DNA of 64,000 bases from Catellatospora sichuanensis (GTDB lineage Bacteria > Actinomycetota > Actinomycetes > Mycobacteriales > Micromonosporaceae), in NCBI RefSeq assembly GCF_007483665.1, contig NZ_ML660184.1, positions 350,932 through 414,931 on the forward strand. Reading direction: 5' to 3'. Below the pieces are notes generated by a model, which was given only the letters and a program-made list of their open reading frames with translations, ran no database searches and was not told where the DNA came from. The position numbers and the translations under genes were made by a program. Shown here piece by piece: positions 8,668-16,243 of the stretch (position 1 is the stretch's first letter; every line of letters starts with the position of its first letter).

Positions 8668-9438
8668 TCACGCCCCAGCGGTCTCCGGCGGCACCGTCTG
8701 CCGGTACGAGAGCTCGTACCGGTGCGCGCCTTTGACGAGCACGCTCGCCTCGATCGGGCGGCGGCCCGTGGTCAGCACCGTGCGGGCGGTGCGCAGCACC
8801 GGGACCTCGCCGGGCAGGCCGAGCAGCCGCGCCTCCTCGGCGGTGGCGGGGCGGGCCGAGATGTGGTCCGTCCACTCTTCCGGCGGATGCCCCGCATCTG
8901 CCAGCAGGCGAGGTATGCCACCGCGGATCAGCCGCCGCTCCGCCAGCGCGGTGCCCCGCGCCAGCTCCAGCGGGAAGTACAACCAGGCCAGCTCGACCGG
9001 CTCGTCGTCGAGCAGCAGCACCTGCTGGCGCAACTGGACTGAGCCGCGGTCGGCGAGCCCCAGGGCGGCAGCCACGGCCTCGGGCGGCTCGACCTCTCGC
9101 ACATCGATCAGCTGCACCCGGCCGCGACGCCCGCCGGCATCGCCCGTCCAACGCGAGCCGGCGCCGGGCACAGCGGGCGGCATGTAGACGGCAGGCTCGA
9201 TGACCAACGGCGACAGGTCCCGCACGAACACCCCGAGCCCAGCCCGGCCGATGATGAACCCCTCGTCCTTGAGCACGGTCAGGGCACGTTGCACGGTCTG
9301 GTTGGTCACCGCGAACCGGGCCATGAGCTGCTGCGTCGACTCCAGGCGGGCACCGGGTGGTAACTCGCCCGACATGATCAGGGCACGCAGCTCGGCTGCG
9401 ATCTGGTGGTGGCGCGGCCTACTGTCGCGATACGCCAT
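8668..9438 (-). CDS. GntR family transcriptional regulator (HutC/UTRA type)
   Basis: 256 aa. The N-terminal winged helix is at residues 8-72 (HQIAAELRALIMSGELPPGA, ESTQQLMARFAVTNQTVQRAL, then LKDEGFIIGRAGLGVFV). The C-terminal UTRA effector domain runs from about 85 to 245, with LLLDDEPVELAWLYFPLELA and ASVLVKGAHRYELSY. HutC-group proteins usually repress adjacent genes until a small molecule binds UTRA. It overlaps the upstream UTRA-only gene by 20 bases, so the two are co-expressed. The likely controlled region is the divergent promoter at 9998-10069. The ligand is unknown. Confidence 0.9.
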   Translation of the reverse strand: MAYRDSRPRHHQIAAELRALIMSGELPPGARLESTQQLMARFAVTNQTVQRALTVLKDEGFIIGRAGLGVFVRDLSPLVIEPAVYMPPAVPGAGSRWTGDAGGRRGRVQLIDVREVEPPEAVAAALGLADRGSVQLRQQVLLLDDEPVELAWLYFPLELARGTALAERRLIRGGIPRLLADAGHPPEEWTDHISARPATAEEARLLGLPGEVPVLRTARTVLTTGRRPIEASVLVKGAHRYELSYRQTVPPETAGA

Positions 9439-9997
9439 CGACGTCCACCTTCATTCGATAACGGAACACGCGACCCTCGGGCCGCATCACCATCACCGCG
9501 ACCTCGTACGGTCTGCCGTCGCGTCCGCGGGTCACCCGGCGCAGTTCCACCACCAGGCTGTCGCCTGCCAGATCCAGCGCCGCCGCCTCCGCCCCGGTGG
9601 CCGGCCTGACCACCAGCTCCTCGGCCACCTCGTCGGGCAGGAACCCCAATGCGGCGAGCAGTGTCGGCGCGCCGCCGCGAATCCGCCCGGCCTCCGCGAG
9701 GCCGGTGCCCTGCGCGACCTCCAGCGGGAAGTACGAGTCGGCCAGCTCCACCGGCTGCCCGTCGAGCAGCACCAGGCGGCGGCGCACCACCACGCGGGCG
9801 CCGATGACGTCCGCCACCACCGCCGGTGCGGCCACCTCGGCGACCTCCAGCAGCCGCTGCGAGCCCACGCGGCCCAGCTGCGCGGCGTCCGCCGTCCACG
9901 CGTCAGAAGCACCCACGGGCTGCGGCAGCACATAGGAGATCGGCTCGGCCGCTCGTTCGCCCGGAGGTCCCATGCCGCGCACTCTACTCGCGGACAA
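9419..9997 (-). CDS. orphan UTRA-domain protein lacking the GntR DNA-binding domain
   Basis: About 184-192 aa, almost entirely a UTRA domain: LVLLDGQPVELADSYFPLEV, RIRGGAPTLLAALGFLPDEV and EVAVMVMRPEGRVFRYRM align by eye with the full-length regulator that follows (LLLDDEPVELAWLYFPLELA, LIRGGIPRLLADAG). No winged helix exists upstream: the DNA beyond 10000 is the divergent promoter and another gene. Start candidates are TTG at 9997 and ATG at 9973; neither has a good ribosome site, and the ATG may be leaderless. It could bind the same ligand, or form heterodimers that tune the neighbouring repressor. That is inference. Confidence 0.75.
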   Translation of the reverse strand: MSASRVRGMGPPGERAAEPISYVLPQPVGASDAWTADAAQLGRVGSQRLLEVAEVAAPAVVADVIGARVVVRRRLVLLDGQPVELADSYFPLEVAQGTGLAEAGRIRGGAPTLLAALGFLPDEVAEELVVRPATGAEAAALDLAGDSLVVELRRVTRGRDGRPYEVAVMVMRPEGRVFRYRMKVDVDGVSRQ

Positions 9998-9999
9998 CC

Positions 10000-10029
10000 T
10001 TGATGACTTATGTAGTAAGGCAGTAAGGT
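10000..10029 (+). promoter_or_regulatory. sigma-70-like promoter with direct repeat
   Basis: TTGATG (10000-10005) and TAAGGT (10024-10029) are 18 bases apart, a good vegetative promoter for the gene at 10070. AGTAAGG occurs twice (10014-10020 and 10022-10028) across the -10 region. That makes it a plausible operator for the divergently encoded GntR protein. Confidence 0.5.
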
Positions 10030-10069
10030 ATGGCAGCGACAGCTGTCACTGCCTTCGAGTGGAGTTCCC

Positions 10070-10420
10070 ATGGGCACTGAACCGACAGACCACCTGTCGA
10101 ACCTCCCGTACGGCGAGCTCGCCGTGGCCCTGTACCACTCCCCCATGCCCGACGACGCCAGCGCGGTGCGGAGCGCGGCGACGGCCCAGGTCGAGGAATG
10201 GGCGGGCAAGGGCATCGCCGCCGTCGGGGACGCGGATCGGGTCGCCGCACTCACGCAACGTTCTCGCGAACTGGGCACGCTGAAGGCACGCGGCCAGGCC
10301 ACGGCCGAGCAGCGCCAGGAGTACGCAGCAATGTGGCCGTCCCAAGCCCGCGCGAACCTCGCCTGCGGCCTCGCCTACCACGTGATCCGCCACCGCATCA
10401 CAGACCCCGATCCGCGGTAG
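10070..10420 (+). CDS. small hypothetical protein
   Basis: 116 aa, soluble, starting MGTEPTDHLSNLPYGELAVA. The body is helical and rich in Ala, Arg and Gln (VRSAATAQVEEWAGKGIAAV, LTQRSRELGTLKARGQATAE), and it ends RHRITDPDPR. No domain recognised. It is divergent from the UTRA/GntR pair and sits behind a well-formed promoter, so it is the most likely regulatory target of those proteins. A 33-bp-arm inverted repeat follows 46 bases after its stop. Confidence 0.65.
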   Translation: MGTEPTDHLSNLPYGELAVALYHSPMPDDASAVRSAATAQVEEWAGKGIAAVGDADRVAALTQRSRELGTLKARGQATAEQRQEYAAMWPSQARANLACGLAYHVIRHRITDPDPR

Positions 10421-10466
10421 CCCCTCCCGCGATACGCCCCGGAAAGGTCCGGCCGCCGCCCGTCCG

Positions 10467-10543
10467 TGATCGCCGGACTTGCCTGGCACCTGTGCGTATC
10501 TTGACGCCGGATATGCACACCTGCCAGGCAAGTCCAGTGATCA
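10467..10543. repeat. imperfect 33-bp inverted repeat, family B
   Basis: Arms at 10467-10499 and 10511-10543 match at 28 of 33 positions around an 11-base loop. The core is GGACTTGCCTGGCA and its complement. It lies between the convergent ends of the 10070-10420 gene and the MMPL gene, so it could terminate both. A related element is at 43959-44033. Confidence 0.8.
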
Positions 10544-10553
10544 TGGTGCGGGG

Positions 10554-12662
10554 TCAGGCCTCCTTGAGGCCGTAGCGGCGGTAGACCAGGCCCAGCGGGC
10601 CGGGGGCCCACCAGTTCCAGCGGCCCAGCAGGCGCATGGTGGCGGGCACCAGCACCGCCCGTACCAGCGCGGCGTCGATGGCCACGGCGACCACCATGCC
10701 GATGCCGAGCACCTTGATCGTGGTCGTGCCGCCGGTGGCGAAGCCGCCGAGCACCACCATCAGCAGCAGCGCCGCCGCGGTGATGATCCCGCCGGTGCGC
10801 TGCAGCCCGGACGCGACGGCCTGGGTGTTGTCGCCGGTGGCGTCCCACTCCTCCCGGACCCGCGACAGCAGGAACACCTCGTAGTCGGTGGCCAGTCCGA
10901 ACAGGACCGCCAGCATCAGCACCATGTTGCCGGGTTCCAGGAAGCCGGTCACGGTGAAGCCGAGCCACTCGGACAGGTGCCCGTCCTGGAAGATCCAGAC
11001 GACCACGCCGAACGAGGCCCCGATCGAGATGACGTTCATGATGATGGCCTTCAGCGGCAGCACGACCGAGCCGAACGCCAGGAACAGCAGCAGGAACGTG
11101 CTCACTGCGACCATGCCGAGCATCCACGGCAGCCGCCCGCCGATGGAGTCGAGCTGGTCCAGGTCCGCCGCGGTACGCCCGCCGACCAGCATCTGCGTGC
11201 CGGCGGGCACGGGCAGGTCCCGGATCGCCTGCACGACCTCGCGGGCGCTCTCGTCGGCCGGCTCGCCGGGGTACGACGCCGTGATGAGGGTGGCGTCCCC
11301 CTTCTGCGCCGCGATCCTCGCGTCGGGCACGTTCTCGACGGCCTGGACGCGGGCCAGCATGGTGTCCGCGCCGGGGCCGAGGATCAGGACGCTGATCGGG
11401 GCGGCGCTCCCGCCGGGGAACTCCTCGGCGATGCGTTCGGTGACGGTGCGCGACTCGGTGCCCGCGGGCAGCACCCGCTCGTCGAAGCCGCCGAACTGCG
11501 CCCGCAGGAACGGGGTCGCGGTGAGCGCCAGGATCGCGGCGACGCCGAGGGCGTACAGCACGGGCCGGCTCATCACGCTGCGGGCGATGCGGGCCCAACC
11601 GCCCTCACCCTCCGGACGTGCCTGGAACAGCTTCGGCAGCGGCACGCGCAGCGCATTGATCTTCGGGCCGAGCACGGCCAGCAGGGCGGGCAGGGCGGTG
11701 AGCGAGGCCAGCATGGCGACGAGCACCGCGGCCATGCCGCCCCAGGCCATGGACTTGAGGAAGTCCATCGGGAAGATCAGCAGACTGGCCAGGGCGAGCG
11801 CCACGGTCAGGCCGGAGACCAGCACGGTGCGCCCAGCGGTGGACAGGGTGTGCGCGACCGCATCGGCCGGGCTGCGCCCCGCCGCAAGCTCTTCTCTGAA
11901 CCGGCTGACCACGAACAGCGCGTAGTCGATCGCCATACCCAGGCCGAGCATCGTGATGATGTTGACGGCGAACACGGAGACGTCGGTGACCTGCGCGATC
12001 AGGCGTACCGCGATGAACGCGCCGAGCACGGCGAGCACCCCGACGAACAGCGGGGTGGCCGCGGCGACCAGGCCGCGGAAGATGAAGACCAGCAGCACCA
12101 GCAGGATCGGCAGGCTGATCAGCTCGGCCTTGGTGATGTCGCCGTTGATCTGCGTGTTGGCGTCGTCCAGGAACGGGATCAGGCCGCCGATCTCGGTGTG
12201 CAACCGCTCGGCGACCAGGTCGTCGCGCAGCGCGGCGAGGTCGTCGAGCTTGCTGTTCTCGTCCCCGTCGCGAAGCTGGACGGCCAGATAGGTGGCGTGC
12301 CCGTCGGTGGAGGAGAACCTGCCGGGCACCCCCGGGGTGTACGCGCCGACCACGCTGACCACCTCGGGCCGGCCGGACAGCCGCGTGGCGACCTCGGTGA
12401 CCGCGGCCCGGAACGGTTCCTGGTCGTAGGACTCGGTGTCCGAGGAGTACAGCGCCAGGATGTCGACGTCCTGGCGGCCCAGCTGGGCGGTGATCTCCCG
12501 GTGCGCCCGGCTGGACGCGCTCGCCGGGTCGTCGAACCCGCCGCTGATCAGATCGCCGAACACGCCGCCGCCCCACGACGCCCCGATGACCAGCACCGCC
12601 GCAGCGATCCCGAGCACCAGCCAGCGCAGCCGCACCACGGCTCGCCCCCACCACGCGAACAT
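10554..12662 (-). CDS. MMPL family RND transporter
   Basis: 702 aa, with the MmpL/ActII-3 topology: one N-terminal helix (RLRWLVLGIAAAVLVIGASW), a large extracytoplasmic domain, five helices, a second extracytoplasmic domain, and five more helices ending near residue 690. GMAIDYALFVVSRFREEL and GLATDYEVFLLSRVREEW are the paired motifs of the proton-relay helices, each with the Asp-Tyr pair. Such proteins export lipids or hydrophobic drugs using the proton gradient. The ATG at 12662 follows GGAAGGAA. It is divergent from a TetR gene and very probably controlled by it. The substrate is not predictable. Confidence 0.92.
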   Translation of the reverse strand: MFAWWGRAVVRLRWLVLGIAAAVLVIGASWGGGVFGDLISGGFDDPASASSRAHREITAQLGRQDVDILALYSSDTESYDQEPFRAAVTEVATRLSGRPEVVSVVGAYTPGVPGRFSSTDGHATYLAVQLRDGDENSKLDDLAALRDDLVAERLHTEIGGLIPFLDDANTQINGDITKAELISLPILLVLLVFIFRGLVAAATPLFVGVLAVLGAFIAVRLIAQVTDVSVFAVNIITMLGLGMAIDYALFVVSRFREELAAGRSPADAVAHTLSTAGRTVLVSGLTVALALASLLIFPMDFLKSMAWGGMAAVLVAMLASLTALPALLAVLGPKINALRVPLPKLFQARPEGEGGWARIARSVMSRPVLYALGVAAILALTATPFLRAQFGGFDERVLPAGTESRTVTERIAEEFPGGSAAPISVLILGPGADTMLARVQAVENVPDARIAAQKGDATLITASYPGEPADESAREVVQAIRDLPVPAGTQMLVGGRTAADLDQLDSIGGRLPWMLGMVAVSTFLLLFLAFGSVVLPLKAIIMNVISIGASFGVVVWIFQDGHLSEWLGFTVTGFLEPGNMVLMLAVLFGLATDYEVFLLSRVREEWDATGDNTQAVASGLQRTGGIITAAALLLMVVLGGFATGGTTTIKVLGIGMVVAVAIDAALVRAVLVPATMRLLGRWNWWAPGPLGLVYRRYGLKEA

Positions 12663-12698
12663 CGCGTTCCTTCCCGGAACAGATATGCTTGTTTACGC

Positions 12699-12712
12699 CA
12701 CTCATTTGAGTG
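12699..12712. promoter_or_regulatory. probable TetR operator
   Basis: CACTCATTTGAGTG is a palindrome apart from its two central bases. It lies in the 99-base divergent region between the MMPL exporter and the TetR gene. Part of the half-site (GTGAAC/GTTCAC) recurs nearby at 12711 and 12739. This is the usual location for autoregulated exporter control. Confidence 0.55.
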
Positions 12713-12761
12713 AACGGTGTTTACTTTCGCGGACGACGTTCACTTCAGTCAAGGGAGCTCC

Positions 12762-13502
12762 ATGTCGGACACCTCACACCGCCGTGAGCGCGTGCGCGAG
12801 CGCACCCTGGGCGAGATCAAGGAGCTGGCACGGGCGCAGCTGGTCGCGGGCGGCCCGGCGAGCGTCTCGCTGCGCGCCATCGCCCGCGACATGGGCATGA
12901 CCGCCGCCGCGCTCTACCGCTACTTCCCGGCCTTGGACGCCCTGGTCATCGAGCTGTGCACGGATCTCTACAACGAGGTCCGCACCGAGTGCGAGGCCGC
13001 CCGGGACGCCCTCGGCGATGCCGACCCGGTGCAGCAGCTGACGGCCATGGCCCGGAGCCTGCGGCGCTGGGCGCTGGCACACCGGCCCGAGGCGACGCTG
13101 ATCTTCGGACCGCCGGTGCCCGGGGTCGAGCAGTTCCACGAGCAGTGCGTGGACCTCCAGCACGCGGGCGCCTGCTTCGGCGCCGTGTTCGTGCAGCCCA
13201 TGCTGGAGCTGTGGCAGGCCGGGCGACTGCCCGACGTCCGCCACCTGGACCTGGACAAGCTGGCCGGGGCCCTGCCCGCGCAGGGCGAGCTGCCGATCGA
13301 GGTCACCGCGTTCTTCCTGACCTCATGGACCCGGCTCTACGGCGTGCTCGCCGCCGAGCTGTTCGGCCAGCTGACCTGGGCCGCCACCGACACCGAGCCG
13401 CTGTTCGAAGCCGAACTCGCCTTCTTCGCCGCCCAGATCCCCCCGATCGCGACTCTTGCCGACGCGCGGGCTCAGGTCGCTCCGGAGACCGCTGGTCGCT
13501 AA
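12762..13502 (+). CDS. TetR family transcriptional regulator
   Basis: 246 aa. The N-terminal helix-turn-helix is at about residues 20-50 (VSLRAIARDMGMTAAALYRY then FPALDALV), the TetR signature. The C-terminal part, from about residue 85, is a TetR_C-type ligand domain (RRWALAHRPEATLIFGPPVP, FFLTSWTRLYGVLAAELFGQ). The ATG at 12762 is preceded by AAGGGAG at a suitable distance; a longer frame from 12717 crosses the operator and is less likely. It is predicted to repress the divergent MMPL transporter and itself. Confidence 0.9.
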   Translation: MSDTSHRRERVRERTLGEIKELARAQLVAGGPASVSLRAIARDMGMTAAALYRYFPALDALVIELCTDLYNEVRTECEAARDALGDADPVQQLTAMARSLRRWALAHRPEATLIFGPPVPGVEQFHEQCVDLQHAGACFGAVFVQPMLELWQAGRLPDVRHLDLDKLAGALPAQGELPIEVTAFFLTSWTRLYGVLAAELFGQLTWAATDTEPLFEAELAFFAAQIPPIATLADARAQVAPETAGR

Positions 13503-13562
13503 GAGTCGTCGCAGGTGGGGCGCGAGCCGCCCGGCGGGTGACTGATTGGCGGGTCAGGAAGG

Positions 13563-13568
13563 TAGGCT
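13563..13568 (+). promoter_or_regulatory. -10 element of a leaderless transcript
   Basis: TAGGCT ends 8 bases before the ATG at 13577, and no Shine-Dalgarno sequence is present. The spacing suits transcription starting at the A of the ATG, a common actinobacterial arrangement. Confidence 0.5.
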
Positions 13569-13576
13569 CGCGCGCT

Positions 13577-16054
13577 ATGACGAGCGACACTTCCGGTCCC
13601 CAGTTGCCTGAGCGCGCCCGCGTGGTGGTCGTCGGGGGCGGCATCATCGGCACCTCCATCGCGTACCACCTGGCGCACATGGGCTGCAAAGACGTGGTGC
13701 TGCTGGAGCGGGACAAGCTCACCTCCGGCACCACCTGGCACGCCGCCGGGCTCATGGTCACCTTCGGCTCGATGTCGGAGACCTCGACGGAGATGCGCAA
13801 GTACACCCGCGACCTGTACAGCCGGCTGGAGGCCGAGACGGGCCTCGCCACGGGCCTGAAGCAGGTCGGCTTCGTGCAGGTCGCCACGGACGCGGACCGG
13901 CTGGAGGAGTACCGCCGGGTGTCGGCGTTCAACCGGCTGTGCGGCGTGGACGTGCAGGAGGTCTCCCCCGGCGAGGTCAAGGGCCTGTTCCCGCTCGCGA
14001 ACGTGGACGACGTGCTGGCCGGGTTCTACGTCGCCGAGGACGGCCGGGCCAACCCGGTCGACGTCACCATGTCGCTCGCCAAGGGCGCCCGGATGCAGGG
14101 CGTACGCATCATCGAGAACGTCCCCGCCACCGGCTTCCTGAAGCAGGGCAACACGGTCACCGGCGTGCGCACGCCGTACGGCGACATCGAGGCCGAGTTC
14201 GTGGTCAACTGCGCGGGCATGTGGGCCCGCCAGCTCGGCGAGAAGGCCGGCGTGAACATCCCGCTGCAGGCCGCCGAGCACTACTACCTGATCACTGAGC
14301 CCATCGACGGTATGCACGGCGACCTGCCGGTGCTGGAGGACCCGTCGTCGTACGGCTACTTCCGCGAGGAGGGCGCCGGTCTCATGATCGGCCTGTTCGA
14401 GGCGCTGTGCGCGCCGTGGAAGGTCGACGGCATCCCGGACACGTTCTCCTTCGGCGAGCTGCCCCCGGACTGGGACCGCATGGCCCCCTACCTGGAGAAG
14501 GCGATGGCCCGCATCCCGATCTCCACGGAGGTCGGCGTGCGCAAGTTCTTCTGCGGCCCGGAGAGCTTCACCCCCGACCTGGCCCCGATCGTGGGCGAGG
14601 CCCCGGAGCTGAAGAACTACTTCGTCGCGGCGGGCCTGAACTCGATCGGCATCCTGACCGGCGGCGGCATCGGCCGAGCGATGGCGCACTGGATCCTCAA
14701 CGGCCGTCCCGACATCGACGTGACCGGCATGAACATCGACCGCCTGCACACGTACCAGAGCAACCCGGCCTACCGGGCGACCCGCACCGTGGAGTCGCTG
14801 GGCATGGTCTACGCGCCGCACTACCCGGGCAAGTCCATGGAGACCGCCCGCGACGCCAAGCTGTCCCCGATCCACGAGCGCCTGCGCGCCCAGCGCGGCT
14901 ACTTCAAGGACGTCAGCGGCTGGGAGAGCCCCGACTGGTACGCGCCCGAGGGCCGGCAGCCGAAGGTCGAGAAGCTGTCCTGGGGGCGGCAGAACTGGTT
15001 CGGGCACTGGGCCGAGGAGCACCGGGCCGCGCGCGAGAACGTGATCCTCATGGACATGTCGTTCATGGCGAAGTTCCTGGTGCAGGGCCGGGATGCGGGG
15101 GCGGCGCTGGAGCGGCTGAGCGCGAACCGGGTCGACGGCGAGCCGGGCGTGATCACGTACACCCAGTGGCTGAACGAGGGCGGCACGCTGGAGGCCGACC
15201 TGACCGTCACCAAGCTGGCCGACGACCGGTTCTGGGTGGTCGCCTCCGACACCGCGCACCGGCACGTCGAGACGCGGATGCGCCGGCACTTCGAGGCGAC
15301 CGGGGCGCACGCGTTCGCGACCGACATGACCGGGGCGTACGCCCAGATCAACATCCAGGGGCCGCGGTCGCGGGAGCTGCTGACGGCGGTGACCACGGCG
15401 GACATGTCGAACGAGGCGTTCGCTTTCCGCGCCGCCCGCGAGATCGACCTCGGCTTCGCCCGCGCGCTCTGCATCCGGATCACCTACCTGGGCGAGCTGG
15501 GCTACGAGCTGTACATCCCGGCCGAGCAGGCGGTGCACGCGTACGACCGGCTGGTCGAGGCCGGGCGCCCGCTGGGGCTGCGCCACGCGGGCCTCAAGGC
15601 GCTGTCGAGCCTGCGCATGGAGAAGGGCTACCGCGACTACGGCCACGACATCGACAACACCGACTCGGTGCTGGAGGCAGGCCTCGGGTTCGCGGTGGCG
15701 CTGGACAAGCCGGGCGGCTTCATCGGCCGCGAGGCGGTGCTGGCGAAGAAGGCCGAGGGCCCGCTGCGCCGCCGCCTGCTGCAGATCCTGGTCACCGACC
15801 CGGCGGCGCTGATGTTCCACGCCGAGGTGGTCCGCCGCGACGGGGTGCCGGTCGGCTACATCCGGGCCGCGTCGTACGGCCACACGCTCGGCGGAGCAGT
15901 CGGCCTCGCGATGATCGACGCCGGTGACGTACCGCTGGACCAGGCCTGGATCGACGCGGGCAGCTGGACCGTGGAGATCGCGGAGCGGGTGTACCCGGCC
16001 ACCGCGTCCCTGCGCGCCCTCTACGACCCGAAAAACGAGCGCATCAAAATGTGA
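13577..16054 (+). CDS. FAD-dependent oxidoreductase with C-terminal GcvT domains (dimethylglycine/sarcosine dehydrogenase-like)
   Basis: 825 aa. The N-terminal half is a DAO-type flavoprotein: VVVVGGGIIGTSIAYHLAHM (dinucleotide binding, from residue 16), then TSGTTWHAAGL, the region of covalent FAD attachment in relatives, and GGGIGRAMAHWIL. A FAO_M linker follows. From about residue 450 come aminomethyltransferase (GcvT) N- and C-domains, with MDMSFMAKFLVQG, YTQWLNEGGTLEADL and GELGYELYIP. Relatives oxidatively demethylate N-methylated glycines, passing formaldehyde to tetrahydrofolate in the GcvT part. Which substrate is used here is open. It has a leaderless-type start 74 bases after the TetR gene and a palindrome after its stop. 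Confidence 0.9.
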   Translation: MTSDTSGPQLPERARVVVVGGGIIGTSIAYHLAHMGCKDVVLLERDKLTSGTTWHAAGLMVTFGSMSETSTEMRKYTRDLYSRLEAETGLATGLKQVGFVQVATDADRLEEYRRVSAFNRLCGVDVQEVSPGEVKGLFPLANVDDVLAGFYVAEDGRANPVDVTMSLAKGARMQGVRIIENVPATGFLKQGNTVTGVRTPYGDIEAEFVVNCAGMWARQLGEKAGVNIPLQAAEHYYLITEPIDGMHGDLPVLEDPSSYGYFREEGAGLMIGLFEALCAPWKVDGIPDTFSFGELPPDWDRMAPYLEKAMARIPISTEVGVRKFFCGPESFTPDLAPIVGEAPELKNYFVAAGLNSIGILTGGGIGRAMAHWILNGRPDIDVTGMNIDRLHTYQSNPAYRATRTVESLGMVYAPHYPGKSMETARDAKLSPIHERLRAQRGYFKDVSGWESPDWYAPEGRQPKVEKLSWGRQNWFGHWAEEHRAARENVILMDMSFMAKFLVQGRDAGAALERLSANRVDGEPGVITYTQWLNEGGTLEADLTVTKLADDRFWVVASDTAHRHVETRMRRHFEATGAHAFATDMTGAYAQINIQGPRSRELLTAVTTADMSNEAFAFRAAREIDLGFARALCIRITYLGELGYELYIPAEQAVHAYDRLVEAGRPLGLRHAGLKALSSLRMEKGYRDYGHDIDNTDSVLEAGLGFAVALDKPGGFIGREAVLAKKAEGPLRRRLLQILVTDPAALMFHAEVVRRDGVPVGYIRAASYGHTLGGAVGLAMIDAGDVPLDQAWIDAGSWTVEIAERVYPATASLRALYDPKNERIKM

Positions 16055-16096
16055 CACCCAACCGTCCGCACAGCGCGACGACCCCGATTTTTCATA

Positions 16097-16155
16097 GACG
16101 CTGGCCTATCTCATCGAAAAAGCCGCGATCAAATTCGATGAGATAGGCCAGCGTC
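16097..16155. repeat. 22-bp perfect inverted repeat, family A
   Basis: Arms at 16097-16118 and 16134-16155 are exact complements around a 15-base loop. The arm reads GACGCTGGCCTATCTCATCG and two more A. The same arm with one changed base (CTATCA for CTATCT) forms the palindrome at 57044-57108. It lies between the convergent oxidoreductase and subtilase genes and may terminate both. Confidence 0.88.
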
Positions 16156-16243
16156 GTTGCAAGGCGGCCCCCTCGACACGCCCTGCCGGTGCCCGGCGGG
16201 ACCCGGGGGTCTGAGGACCCCGCCGGAGCATGGGGCGGTGCGG

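Noticed and set aside
12956-16054. Apparent fusion of regulator and oxidoreductase in one 1032-codon frame
   Set aside because: The first 200 codons are an out-of-frame reading of the TetR gene. The real oxidoreductase starts at 13577.
13499-16057. 852-codon open frame opposite the FAD/GcvT oxidoreductase
   Set aside because: No recognisable motif. The composition mirrors the third-position G+C of the real gene on the plus strand.
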